64,000 bases of DNA from an uncultured Prevotella sp. (GTDB lineage: Bacteria > Bacteroidota > Bacteroidia > Bacteroidales > Bacteroidaceae), in NCBI GenBank assembly GCA_900545525.1, contig UQZX01000015.1:14348-78347 (forward strand). The letters run 5' to 3'. A model generated the notes under the pieces. The model did not search any database. It was not told the origin of the DNA and worked only from the letters and a program-made list of their open reading frames with translations. Positions 25,679 to 34,283 of this stretch are shown one piece after another; within the stretch, counting starts at the first letter, position 1; every line of letters starts with the position of its first letter. Both the position numbers and the translations under genes were made by a program.

Positions 25679-26515
25679 TTACGAATTTGGAATTACGAAT
25701 GACGAGTTTGGAATTCCAAACCCCGTCCTCTTCAGCCCCTTTCTTCTTGTTTCCTTCCTTATTGCATTATTGAGCTGCCACGCCTCGTTGTTGACGTAAG
25801 GGCGGCTGTGGTCGAGGTGAACAACGATGGCGCTGTAGCGTATCTGCCTTGAGCGGATGCCGCAGTTGAACAGGCGTTCGCCCAGTTCGCGGTCCTCGCC
25901 GCCGTATCTCATGCGCTCGTCAAAGCCGTTTGCGGCAATCAGGTCGCTGCGCCAGCCCGAGGAATTCATGCCGTTCCACGTCGCCTTTGTGGGCGTTACG
26001 GCATTCATGAAAGCAGAGAAGAAGCTGTTGTGTACAAGCTTGGTGCACTTGAAGGACAGTTTCAAGCCTTGCGACCTAAGCCATTCTATGCTGAAAGGCA
26101 GACCGTTGTCTATGTCCTCATGCGTCATTTTACGGCTTATGGACATCGGCAGGCGGAAGTAACCGCCCGACAGGAAGCAGCCCTTGCGGGCATAACGCAG
26201 GTGGGTGGCGATGAAGTCGCGCCGCGGAACACAGTCCTGATCAGTAAAGATAAGATAGTCTGCCGTGGCAACCTTCAGCGCCTCGTTAAGAATTTTCGTC
26301 TTTCTGAAGCCGTCATCCTCATGCCACACATGCTTTATGGGCAAAAACTCCTTATATCGTTCTATAAGCCGTCGTGTATCTTCGCGCGATCCGTCATCGG
26401 CAATGACAATCTCATCCGCCTTGCGCTCCTGCGCCATATATCCCCAAAGTGTCTTCTCAAGCCATTCCGGGTTGTTGTACGTTGATATGACAACACCTGT
26501 CTTTATATTATTCAT
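25679..26515 (-). CDS. Glycosyltransferase family 2 protein
   Basis: The GT-A fold starts with TGVVISTYNNPEWLEKTL and has the nucleotide-binding IADDGSREDT and a DQDC metal motif (YLIFTDQDCVPR). The C-terminal GGEDRELGERLF resembles the galactosyltransferase C-terminal region of chondroitin-polymerase-like GT2 members. I placed the start at ATG 26515 (MNNIKTG); an in-frame start at 26530 is less likely. The final residues PNSSFVIPNS and the stop codon are encoded by an intergenic short-period repeat. It faces the phosphonate genes and may make the glycan that receives the headgroup, which is inference from position. Confidence 0.85.
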   Translation of the reverse strand: MNNIKTGVVISTYNNPEWLEKTLWGYMAQERKADEIVIADDGSREDTRRLIERYKEFLPIKHVWHEDDGFRKTKILNEALKVATADYLIFTDQDCVPRRDFIATHLRYARKGCFLSGGYFRLPMSISRKMTHEDIDNGLPFSIEWLRSQGLKLSFKCTKLVHNSFFSAFMNAVTPTKATWNGMNSSGWRSDLIAANGFDERMRYGGEDRELGERLFNCGIRSRQIRYSAIVVHLDHSRPYVNNEAWQLNNAIRKETRRKGLKRTGFGIPNSSFVIPNS

Positions 26516-26527
26516 GGTGCAAATATA

Positions 26528-26645
26528 CAAGGAAGAGTTAAGAATTAAGAATTATGAATTAAGAATTAAGAATTTGCTGCCGTCCATGGGTGGTTAATAG
26601 GGCTGATAAGGCTAATGAGACCGATAGGTCTAATATGGCTTGAGC
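26528..26645. repeat. Composite repeat: 7-bp units, GAATTTGCTGCCG, 9-bp units
   Basis: Repeated GAATTAA units lead into GAATTTGCTGCCGTCCATGG and then 9-bp-period units (GATAAGGCT, AATGAGACC, GATAGGTCT, AATATGGCT). The same order of parts appears at 32755, 36017 and 39217. Confidence 0.6.
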
Positions 26646-26692
26646 AGATTCTTTACTTTATTTTGGACAGTGTCCTTTAGCTTCTTCTTATA

Positions 26693-27355
26693 TTAGGCAG
26701 ACTTGTATTTAACCACTCCGTGAAGGAAACTTAAGGAATGGAAAGAATAATCTTTGCATTCTCCTTTCTTGTATGTAATGGAAATTATCAAATCTTTCTC
26801 ATTTTTATAAAAATCAGATGCAAAAGAATATTTCTTCCATAAATGCTCCGCACAACTTTCCACATCTTTGATGTCTGTATCGGAAGAAAGTATATTGGCA
26901 ATCTTTTTTTTGAAATCATCCTCGCTTAGGTTTCTTCTGAATATGGTTACAGCCTTGCGCGCCTTATACCCGTCCACAGGATTGGTTATCTCAGGATGTT
27001 CTTCTGCCAAGCGTTTATTGTCATATTTGAATATAACAAAGCGGTTGCATATAGAATATATATCCTCATTACCCAAAGGTAGAGTATATACAAATGCTTT
27101 ATCAGGCAGTCCGACTTTTTCCAAAGAATGACCGGAGATATAGAATTTGTCATACTTTGATAAATCAACAACCGACTCACCTTCCGTATAAATCGTCTTA
27201 TTTCTGTCTTTGGGAACAGATATAACCGTTTCGCTGCCATCATAAGCTCCCGCAAACGCACATTTTACATACTCTGTGCGATTGGAAGTAACGATTTTTA
27301 TCACGAAATAGATAAAAAATGCCGATATTGCCATGTATAGTATCATGCCACTCAT
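26693..27355 (-). CDS. Hypothetical protein with N-terminal membrane anchor
   Basis: This 220-residue protein of no recognised family has one hydrophobic segment at residues 4-22 (ILYMAISAFFIYFVIKIV). The rest is a soluble domain of mixed charge with no signal cleavage site, so it should be anchored with the bulk on one side of the membrane. No enzymatic motif stands out. It starts 7 bp after the upstream membrane-protein gene, implying a two-gene unit. Its codons are clearly more A/T-rich than those of the phosphonate genes, consistent with separate origin. An envelope-stress, immunity or defence role is conceivable, but nothing in the sequence decides it. Confidence 0.6.
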   Translation of the reverse strand: MSGMILYMAISAFFIYFVIKIVTSNRTEYVKCAFAGAYDGSETVISVPKDRNKTIYTEGESVVDLSKYDKFYISGHSLEKVGLPDKAFVYTLPLGNEDIYSICNRFVIFKYDNKRLAEEHPEITNPVDGYKARKAVTIFRRNLSEDDFKKKIANILSSDTDIKDVESCAEHLWKKYSFASDFYKNEKDLIISITYKKGECKDYSFHSLSFLHGVVKYKSA

Positions 27356-27362
27356 ATTATAT

Positions 27363-27779
27363 TTATACCGCTTCTATTTTTTGACGAAGACAAACCACAT
27401 ATAATGAAGATGTCTTCAGCCCCATCATACACAGATACATTACAATCATACAAAATATCCTGCCGGAATTATCCTTGATATGAATGCTCAGAAGTAGTAT
27501 GATAAACAGAACCTCTACCAGTATATATGATAATTTAGTCCAATTCTCATCCAATATCTGTGTCTCTTTTTTCAAAGAGAACACATTGTAAAGGTAATCA
27601 CCAAAGAAGGCTATAATCCAAATAAACAAAGGGGTAAAGACATCATTAAGCAAATTCTTTGATACAACCTGCTCACAGTTCCAGTCCAATATACCAGTAA
27701 AAGATGATATAAAAGAGATGACACCCCAAAAGATAACATATATGATGTTTATCCAATTGAAATCAGATATAGTCCTCAT
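27363..27779 (-). CDS. Hypothetical four-span membrane protein
   Basis: The 138-residue product shows four hydrophobic segments (about residues 9-30, 48-65, 83-102 and 106-125) and short polar loops. I recognise no family. The promoter at 27790-27820 is so close that the transcript should start only a few bases before the ATG, implying an almost leaderless mRNA. It is the first gene of a two-gene unit with the anchored protein at 26693-27355, and both are A/T-rich. Confidence 0.6.
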   Translation of the reverse strand: MRTISDFNWINIIYVIFWGVISFISSFTGILDWNCEQVVSKNLLNDVFTPLFIWIIAFFGDYLYNVFSLKKETQILDENWTKLSYILVEVLFIILLLSIHIKDNSGRIFCMIVMYLCMMGLKTSSLYVVCLRQKIEAV

Positions 27780-27789
27780 AATCAGCGTA

Positions 27790-27820
27790 CAAAGATAATA
27801 TAATTTTTATCTATTGCAAA
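27790..27820 (-). promoter_or_regulatory. Promoter of the two-gene membrane-protein unit
   Basis: Minus-strand TTTG (27817-27820), a 19-bp spacer and TATCTTTG (27790-27797). The -7 box ends 10 bases before the ATG of the 138-residue gene. Confidence 0.7.
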
Positions 27821-27953
27821 GGAAACACTTTAAAAAGTGCTAAAGTAACATTAAATAATGATATTAATATTAGCAAGTTTCATCATTATAGTAATGATGT
27901 TTTTTCTTTGTTGCTTCCCCACTATATTATAATGTATATGTCGTTAACACAAA

Positions 27954-27998
27954 AAGCAATCCGGCATGCGCTGCGGGGCAGGCATGCCGGATTTGCTT
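27954..27998 (-). terminator. Terminator of the surface-protein operon
   Basis: AAGCAATCCGGCATGC pairs with GCATGCCGGATTTGCTT (one bulge) around a GC-rich loop, and a T run follows on the minus strand. It lies 21 bp after the stop of the 70-residue gene. Confidence 0.8.
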
Positions 27999-28018
27999 GT
28001 ATTCAGATTTAAATTATC

Positions 28019-28231
28019 TTACCATTCTTCGTCGTCCCAAAGGTTGGGATTGTTGGGTTTTGTACATAATATGTCTTCGTCATCACCATTTTTGTTGTCT
28101 ATATCCAAATTCACATCAGATAAGTCGTTCCCTTTATAATCACTTGGATGGAGTTTGGATACTGTCTGTAATAATGTCTCTACGTCAACATTTACCAATT
28201 CTATACTTGGTTTAATATATATATTCCTCAT
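28019..28231 (-). CDS. Small protein of the YIKPSIE...LL type
   Basis: This 70-residue protein starts MRNIYIKPSIELVNVDVETL, a pattern (K-x-Y-x-K-P-S-I-E-x-V, then LL about 8 residues on) that I recall from many short hypothetical proteins in Prevotella and Bacteroides. The rest is acidic (DLSDVNLDIDNKNGDDED) and ends LWDDEEW. No function is known to me. It begins 18 bp after the 1362-residue surface protein and shares its terminator, so it is cotranscribed. A role linked to export or anchoring of that protein is only a guess. Confidence 0.6.
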   Translation of the reverse strand: MRNIYIKPSIELVNVDVETLLQTVSKLHPSDYKGNDLSDVNLDIDNKNGDDEDILCTKPNNPNLWDDEEW

Positions 28232-28249
28232 GGTTTCTGTCTTTTATGA

Positions 28250-31200
28250 TTACTTAATGATGATTTTTTTACCATTCATAATGTATATACCGTTTGCAAG
28301 TCCGTCTGTGCCGTTGTTGCTTACTACCTGTCCGTTCAGGTTGTATACGGTAGCATTGTCGGCATTGCGGTCTTCTGTCTCGGTCAGTATAGAGTCAATA
28401 TCTGTCGTTGTGTTATCTTCAACACCGTCGATGCTGAAACTTGTGAGTTTTGCTGGAGCCGATGTGTCATAGCGTTCGAACCATGCACGTGTGCCGTTCA
28501 TTGTCTTGACTTTCGTTGAGAGGTAAACATTGTTGCCCGTACCGTCAGCCTTGTAACCTACGTAATAGCTGTTAGCCGGCATGTTTGCCTGAACATACGA
28601 ACCGGTAATCTTCCAACCGCCACCAGTCATCTCCTTAATGGGAGTTCCGGGATTGTAAGATACATTTTTGAATGTCACGTTATTGATAACATCTGTAGCA
28701 CTGAACTCTCCTTTAGGTCTGATAAGTACCGGCGTTCCGGCTACTATCATCTGATGATGATGCTTTACAAGATTAAGCGTTGAGCCGTCAACCTCGCCGA
28801 AATGCAGCACTTCTGTGCCTTCACCGAATGTCTCAGCCAATGTATACGGGCTGACGCTGAACGGCAGCACGAGAGTTGTCCATACTCCTTTGTGGAATGT
28901 ACGGTTAAGCGTTACGTTTACGCCTGTTATTCCAGTATTGGTATCCTTATCAACAGCAGCAGGAAGGTTAGTTCCGTTTTCATTAATACTTATGTTGCGT
29001 TCCTCTTTATTCATGACTTCAGTCCAAACTTCATCGCTTCTTACACGTCTCTTGAACGAATAACCGCAGGCACCAACCTTAGTTACATGTCCCATGATGA
29101 AGTATGTCTTACCCGGCTCTACATCGAATGAATATCTTACGTAAGCCTTGGATAGTGTAATCCATCCTTTGCCATACTTGTGCAGAATGTTCTTTGTAAC
29201 CTGTGTCGCAGCATCGCCTTTCCAGTATGTCTTAAGTGCATCGTCAGAAACTTCGTTGCCGCTTGCATCTTTCACAGATGCACTCATGCCATTGTTGCTG
29301 TATTCTATTGTGCAGTCGCTGTGACCTGCAGCATACACCATCTGCTGATACAGTTTGAGGTTAGCCTCCGACTGCTCTACAGTCTGCGGGTTGGCACCAT
29401 TGTCCGCCTTGAAGGCTGTATTGCCAAACTTGAAGATTTCTTTGTTCATCTGGCTGTTGGTGCTTATCATTGCCCTTACGTCTTCATGCACTTTGCCTGT
29501 CTCGTCGCAAACAAATATCGGACGCATTCTCATTACAGCCCAGTTGGGGTCTTTTTCCTTTGCGATGATACCGTTCTGACGCAGGATAACATTTACCGTA
29601 CCGCCCACCTTCGGTTCAAACATAACATAAGCACCCGAAACAGGTATCTTGAATGTACCGTTGTCCGAAGACTCTTCCATATAATATTTAGCGTCGGCTT
29701 CTATCAAGGGTTCTTCCATGCTGTTGCCTGCAAACTGTGCGTCACCTTCGCCCTTGGCGTCAAAGTTTCCTCTTGCAACATACTCATATCCGGAAATCTC
29801 CGAATTACCCATTGTCACATCCTTTGATACACCGAGCCATACACCGCCATCGCTGTTTTTTTGGTCGTCACCCTTGCTTCCGAACGTTGCAATAATATAA
29901 GGTTTTTTAATATCATCTGCAGTCGTTAACATGCGTTGGAAACCTGGGTCTATAATCCTACCATTGTCCTTTGAACCAAATGCAGCCAGCAGAGTGAAGT
30001 TGAAGCGGATTGGTATTTCAAGAATTTCGCCTTCAGGCTTCTTAGTGCTCTTGTTATATATCTGTGCATAGATATAAGTAGTCTGTGTACGATGTTCTGG
30101 AGTACCATTCCAAGTTTTGTCAAGTTTTGAGTTGTCTATAGAATAATGTATCTCATACTTGCTGTCTGCAAAGTCTGCAGGCTTCTCCAACCATACATAA
30201 AGTTCATCCTTGTCATAAGGATTCTCTTCTGTATAGTTTTCAACTATATTTTTACCTTCTCCATCCGATGTAACCTTTATGATAGGCTTAGCGGCACCTT
30301 GTGTTATAGTAACAGCAACCGTTAGTTCTGCCGGCTTGTATTTATCATTACCTGCAAAGGTTACTGTAATATTGGCTTTACCTACAGACTTTGGTGTTAC
30401 AATTCCGGTATTGACATCAATTTCAGCAACACTTGTGTTATCGCTCTTGTATTCAAGGGTAATATTCTCTACTACTTCACCGCCATAACTTGCAACGATA
30501 TCCAATTTCTTTGTGCCGTCGTTAATGGCAAAGGTGTGGTCCTGACCGATAAGTTTCAGTTCGCTCTTCTCTACTATAACTTCAGCGAAGTCAGAAGTTG
30601 CGTAGCCCTGAGAGTTTGTTGCAACACAATAGTAATAAGTTGTGCCTGTTGCCTCCTGTGTTGCTGTATAAGTCTTCTCTGTAGCGCCTTCAATTACTTC
30701 AGCGCCTTCTGTTGACCTAGTATTGTTCTTATACCACTGGTATGTCGGTGTAGGAGTACCGCTTGCCTCTGCGGTAAGTGTCAGTTCTTGTCCAAGAGCC
30801 AATGTAGTTGTTGCCTCCGGCTGTGTTGTGAATACGGGAGCTGTGGGTGTGCCGTCTTCGTAATAAACCGTTACCGTGTGTACGTACGTGTTATTGCTGT
30901 TATTTCCCAAAGATATCACGACTTCATTATCTGCCCAAGAACTACATTTTACAGGTTGTTTAGTAGCACTACTTCCTAAAGAGCCTGAGAGATTTACACT
31001 GGTAATTTCAGCTGTGTATTTCTTATAGTTACTACTACCATCACCACCTACAATTACAACCTTTGTTATTTTCTTTGTCTTAGATGTAATAGTCAGTGTG
31101 CTGCTCTTGAATTTAATAGATGTGGTACCTGAACCGTCGATTTTAGAGAACGTGGCTGTAATACTCTTGTCATCATTTTCCAGAGTTGTAGTTGACACGT

Positions 31201-32338
31201 TAAAACTATTTGTGCCATCATTACACTTGAAAGTATAAGATGTTCCACCAACAACAGCCTTCTTATTAACCGTTACATTAAACGTTGTTGTTGCTTCTTT
31301 ATATTCGTTATTGCCTGCATATTTAACAGTGATAACGGCGGTGCCTTCAGCTACAGCTGTAACTGTTCCGTCTGTTGCTACCTTTGCAACGCTTTCGTTG
31401 CCGGAAGTATAAGTATATGTAATGCCTTCGATAATAGGGGTAGAGGTTATAGTGCTCTTGCCTGTCTCGCCTTCAGTAAGAGTAAGGTCGGTTGCAGAGA
31501 GAGTAACGTCTTTCTTGGTAACAACATTAATAATATTAATGGTAACAACGTTAGATTTTACTGGTGTGCTATTATCATCTATAGTAGCCTCACAATAGTA
31601 ATAGTAAGTTCCGGCTATTGTCTCATTTGTTGTGTAAGATGCGCTTGTTGTGGTTCCGATGGAGTTATAAGTTCCTGTTTCAGTTGTTGATTTGAACCAC
31701 TCATAAGAAGTTGCGGTGCCGTTGCTAACCGCGGCTGTCAAATTAAAGTCCGTGTTAACGTTTACTGACTCTGTTGGTCCCGAGGCGGTGACGGTATACG
31801 AAGGAGGTGGCGTGGTTGAAGTGTAATAAACGGTAATCTTCTTAACACGCACTTTATCTCCTATATTACAATTTATAACAACAGAAGTGTTGTTCCATGA
31901 TGTAGCCTCAAATGAGGTTTTTTCATCCATACCACTAACACCAGCAGTGCCGGTCCCGGTGATGGTTCTATCTTTAATACCACCACTTGGTCCTGCGTTT
32001 ATTACAACCTTAGTTATAGTATTACCAGTTGTAGCAGAAATAGTAAAAGAATTATCTTTAGCTAATTGGAGATAATCTATGTTTTGACCGACCCAAGCTT
32101 CTTTTTTTTCTACTGTAATAGGATCTTTTGTTGAAGTTGTTTGTCCTGTTTCTTTAAAATCACCATTTGTTGTATTACATGTAAATTCCTTATAGAGTTC
32201 ATTGCTGGTACCAGCTTGCGCCATAGTGCCTCCAGTCACTAAGCACATCACAAAAAGGGTGAGAAGCCTTAAAAGACTTTTACACCCTTTCCGTCGTCCC
32301 GCTGTCGGCGGGATTAAATTGTTGTAAAAAGTTTTCAT
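28250..32338 (-). CDS. Large secreted surface protein with Ig-like and BIG2 repeats
   Basis: The 1362-residue protein has an extended N-terminus (about 20 residues) before the hydrophobic signal core RLLTLFVMCLVTGGTMAQA. Two similar blocks follow, each a beta domain (ITKVVINAGP / ITKVVIVGGD), an Ig-like domain with a YYYC motif (YYYYCEATI; YYYCVATNSQG) and a BIG2 domain (GTAVITVKYAGNNEYKEA; GKANITVTFAGNDKYKPA). They cover roughly residues 45-355 and 360-700. A unique region runs to about 1150, then a beta-rich end. The last 35 residues (VYNLNGQVV...GIYIMNGKKIIIK) resemble C-terminal sorting-type tails of secreted Prevotella proteins. It is probably adhesive or structural; no enzyme motif is visible. 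Confidence 0.8.
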   Translation of the reverse strand: MKTFYNNLIPPTAGRRKGCKSLLRLLTLFVMCLVTGGTMAQAGTSNELYKEFTCNTTNGDFKETGQTTSTKDPITVEKKEAWVGQNIDYLQLAKDNSFTISATTGNTITKVVINAGPSGGIKDRTITGTGTAGVSGMDEKTSFEATSWNNTSVVINCNIGDKVRVKKITVYYTSTTPPPSYTVTASGPTESVNVNTDFNLTAAVSNGTATSYEWFKSTTETGTYNSIGTTTSASYTTNETIAGTYYYYCEATIDDNSTPVKSNVVTINIINVVTKKDVTLSATDLTLTEGETGKSTITSTPIIEGITYTYTSGNESVAKVATDGTVTAVAEGTAVITVKYAGNNEYKEATTTFNVTVNKKAVVGGTSYTFKCNDGTNSFNVSTTTLENDDKSITATFSKIDGSGTTSIKFKSSTLTITSKTKKITKVVIVGGDGSSNYKKYTAEITSVNLSGSLGSSATKQPVKCSSWADNEVVISLGNNSNNTYVHTVTVYYEDGTPTAPVFTTQPEATTTLALGQELTLTAEASGTPTPTYQWYKNNTRSTEGAEVIEGATEKTYTATQEATGTTYYYCVATNSQGYATSDFAEVIVEKSELKLIGQDHTFAINDGTKKLDIVASYGGEVVENITLEYKSDNTSVAEIDVNTGIVTPKSVGKANITVTFAGNDKYKPAELTVAVTITQGAAKPIIKVTSDGEGKNIVENYTEENPYDKDELYVWLEKPADFADSKYEIHYSIDNSKLDKTWNGTPEHRTQTTYIYAQIYNKSTKKPEGEILEIPIRFNFTLLAAFGSKDNGRIIDPGFQRMLTTADDIKKPYIIATFGSKGDDQKNSDGGVWLGVSKDVTMGNSEISGYEYVARGNFDAKGEGDAQFAGNSMEEPLIEADAKYYMEESSDNGTFKIPVSGAYVMFEPKVGGTVNVILRQNGIIAKEKDPNWAVMRMRPIFVCDETGKVHEDVRAMISTNSQMNKEIFKFGNTAFKADNGANPQTVEQSEANLKLYQQMVYAAGHSDCTIEYSNNGMSASVKDASGNEVSDDALKTYWKGDAATQVTKNILHKYGKGWITLSKAYVRYSFDVEPGKTYFIMGHVTKVGACGYSFKRRVRSDEVWTEVMNKEERNISINENGTNLPAAVDKDTNTGITGVNVTLNRTFHKGVWTTLVLPFSVSPYTLAETFGEGTEVLHFGEVDGSTLNLVKHHHQMIVAGTPVLIRPKGEFSATDVINNVTFKNVSYNPGTPIKEMTGGGWKITGSYVQANMPANSYYVGYKADGTGNNVYLSTKVKTMNGTRAWFERYDTSAPAKLTSFSIDGVEDNTTTDIDSILTETEDRNADNATVYNLNGQVVSNNGTDGLANGIYIMNGKKIIIK

Positions 32339-32478
32339 TTGTTTAAAAGGATTTTAGTTGTTTATTTTTAATTACTTAATTATGCTTGTATTGTGAGTCT
32401 GCACTGCGGTTGCCGTATTTTGCGGTGCTTATGCCGTGACGTGCAGGTCTGTGCCGTTGTTTTCTTAGGGGAAATAAT

Positions 32479-32507
32479 GGTGCGGGGAGTTGTTTGTGCC
32501 CCGCACC
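32479..32507. other. Strong hairpin upstream of the surface-protein gene
   Basis: GGTGCGGGG (32479-32487) and CCCCGCACC (32499-32507) form a perfect 9-bp stem with an 11-base loop, about 140 bp before the surface-protein ATG. It could be a leader structure or a terminator. The remaining bases from 32339 to 32755 are A/T-rich, and I found no clear -7 box in them. Confidence 0.45.
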
Positions 32508-32754
32508 GTTTCTGTCCTCTGTTTAAAGGGACAAGAGCGTGACTGTTTTTAGTTTTAAGTACAGTGTTATAAGTTGTCGTCTTCTTATGGTATTATTCTA
32601 TTCAGGGAATAGTTTTTTAGTTGTTTATTTTTTTGAAATAATTACATGTTTTATCGTTTTCGGGTGCTAAATTACAAAATTCATGTATATCATGTCAAAT
32701 AATCATGTTATTTTTTACATAAAATAACGAAAACGATTGCGGAGGAGATGTTTA

Positions 32755-33080
32755 AATGAAGAATGATGAATGAAGAATGAAGAATTTGCTGCCGCCCATG
32801 GAAGAGAGTTAGGAATTAAGAATTAAGAGTTAAGAATTAAGAATTTTCTGCTGCTTGTGGCTGGCTTGGGGTAATGAGATTGATAGGGCTGATAGGGCTG
32901 ATAGGGCTAATAAGATTGGTGGGGCTAATAAGACTGATGGGAGTAATAGGACTAATAAGATTGGTGGGACTGGGACACAGATAGGGATGATGGGAATGGG
33001 GAGAATGAAGAAACAACGTTCGGCGACCGAAGGGAAAGCCAATTTGCTGCCGCCTGTGGGGCTGGGGATAATTAAAAATT
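32755..33080. repeat. Composite short-period repeat block
   Basis: GAATGAA/GAATTAA-type 7-bp units flank AGAATTTGCTGCCGCCCATGG, followed by GATAGGGCT-type units every 9 bp (32878-32985) and a second AATTTGCTGCCGCC at 33040. It has no reading frame with protein-like composition. Confidence 0.6.
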
Positions 33081-33300
33081 AACTCTTGTTAATTGTCCCG
33101 TTAACATTTCCTTTGCCCTTCCCGCAAAAAATGTGCATCACCCTCCTAAAAAACAAAAAACGTATATATGCTTCTTATAAGTATTTTACGACATGCCAAA
33201 TGCCATAAAATGGCAACAAAAAGCCTTTCTTACATATTTAACGTAAGTTCGACGAATATATCTTTCTTGTTATACTACAAACCACTCCTGCCTCACGTTC

Positions 33301-33434
33301 GTGCGGATTTGCAATCCGCACGCATTCAATATTCAATTATTAATGTATTCGCAATCCACAGGCATTTCAAATGCCTTCACTCGCTATATTCTTTGTCGTT
33401 TCCAACCTGCACATGCGAACGGATTGCAAATCCG
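33301..33434. repeat. Cluster of short palindromes containing GCAAATCCG-type cores
   Basis: GTGCGGATT-TGC-AATCCGCAC (33301-33321), AGGCATTTCAAATGCCT (33360-33376) and CGGATTGCAAATCCG (33420-33434) are perfect inverted repeats within 135 bp. They look like REP-type units. The flanking 33081-33300 shows nothing I recognise. Confidence 0.55.
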
Positions 33435-33498
33435 TCCGAACATAAGAGGAAGTTTATTAATAACCTGCAGGGTTGATACAAATCGTCGAACTCACGTT

Positions 33499-33652
33499 AT
33501 TTAATATCTCCTTACCTCGCATTTAATACTTCCTTGTCACGCATTTAATACTTCCTTATTCGATATTTAATATATCCTTACTACCTAATTAATACTTCCT
33601 TGTTACCTAATTAATATATCCTTATCACATAATTAATACTTCCTTGCCGCAT
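33499..33652. repeat. Seven 22-bp direct repeats
   Basis: Units start at 33499, 33521, 33543, 33565, 33587, 33609 and 33631, each AWTTAATAYWTCCTT followed by about seven variable bases, with a degenerate eighth copy after 33652. The spacing is exactly 22 bp throughout. The array lacks the long unique spacers of a CRISPR and has no cas gene nearby. Phased A/T-rich iterons are typical of protein-binding arrays. From 33653 to 33910 I see no gene, only a GGTGTTTTT/AAAAACACC inverted repeat. Confidence 0.7.
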
Positions 33653-33910
33653 AACCAATACTCCAAAGTTGCATAAACACACAAATATTACCGCTGCCGG
33701 AAGGTGTTTTTCCCGCAAACAACACTCCAAAAACAATGAAAAACACCGTCTGCAACCATGCAACTTGTGTCCCACTGCCTCCATACGAGTCCATTTTCCT
33801 GCACATTTCTCCGTTTTTGTGCACCTTTTCTCTCTATTTTGCTAAGGCAAACAGTCAATAAAAACGAAAATGTCTTGCTGTAATTCTTGTTTTAGTTGAC
33901 AATTGTTTAT

Positions 33911-34084
33911 TAGGAGTTAAAGAAGATTTTTTAGGAGTTAAAGAAGTTTTTTTTAGGAGTTAAAGAAGTTAAGAAGTTACCGCTCCCTTCGGTCGCTGAG
34001 AAGTTAAGACGATACCATGACAAGCATAGACATAAGCATTTGTCCTTTAACTTCCTCTAACTTCTCATAACTTCTTTAACTCCC
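33911..34084. repeat. Dispersed hairpin repeat, inverted copy
   Basis: Short GTTAAAGAAG units lead into GAAGTTACCGCTCCCTTCGG and then a region ending TTTGTCCTTTAACTTCC. It is the reverse complement of the copies at 38244-38402 and 41524-41690. Arms rich in GGAAGTTA and TAACTTCC allow a long imperfect hairpin. Confidence 0.65.
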
Positions 34085-34240
34085 ATAATACTTTATCCAA
34101 TTCCTTTACAACGCGTCCCCGCCTTTTTCAAAGGAGGGGCAGGGGTGGTTTGTATTATTCATCGAACTCATGTTAATTATGAATTGTGAATTATAAATTA
34201 TAAATTATCTAAAACTTTCCCCGTTTACAAAAGTTTGGGC

Positions 34241-34248
34241 TATTTTTG
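34241..34248 (+). promoter_or_regulatory. -7 box upstream of the GH3-family gene
   Basis: TATTTTTG followed by C, 268 bp before the GH3 ATG. The MITE-like copy 2 would then lie in the untranslated leader. The -33 box is weak. Confidence 0.4.
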
Positions 34249-34283
34249 CATAAGCTTATAAGATAAGCTGCATCTCGGCAGGG

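Noticed and set aside
27886..27908. Plus-strand hairpin CATCATTA-TAG-TAATGATG followed by a T run as a terminator
   Set aside because: No plus-strand gene lies upstream that it could serve; A/T-rich DNA produces such stems easily.
32855..33082. ORF of repeated DRAD and GGANKT-type units on the plus strand
   Set aside because: It is a translation of the 9-bp repeat array, which gives a three-residue periodic peptide without any start signal.
33499..33652. Possible CRISPR array
   Set aside because: The 22-bp units are directly adjacent with only about seven variable bases, far shorter than CRISPR spacers, and no cas gene is in the window.
33633..33824. Minus-strand ORF of 63 codons in the gene-free region
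   Set aside because: It overlaps the end of the 22-bp repeat array, has no ribosome site or promoter in the right place and no protein-like pattern.
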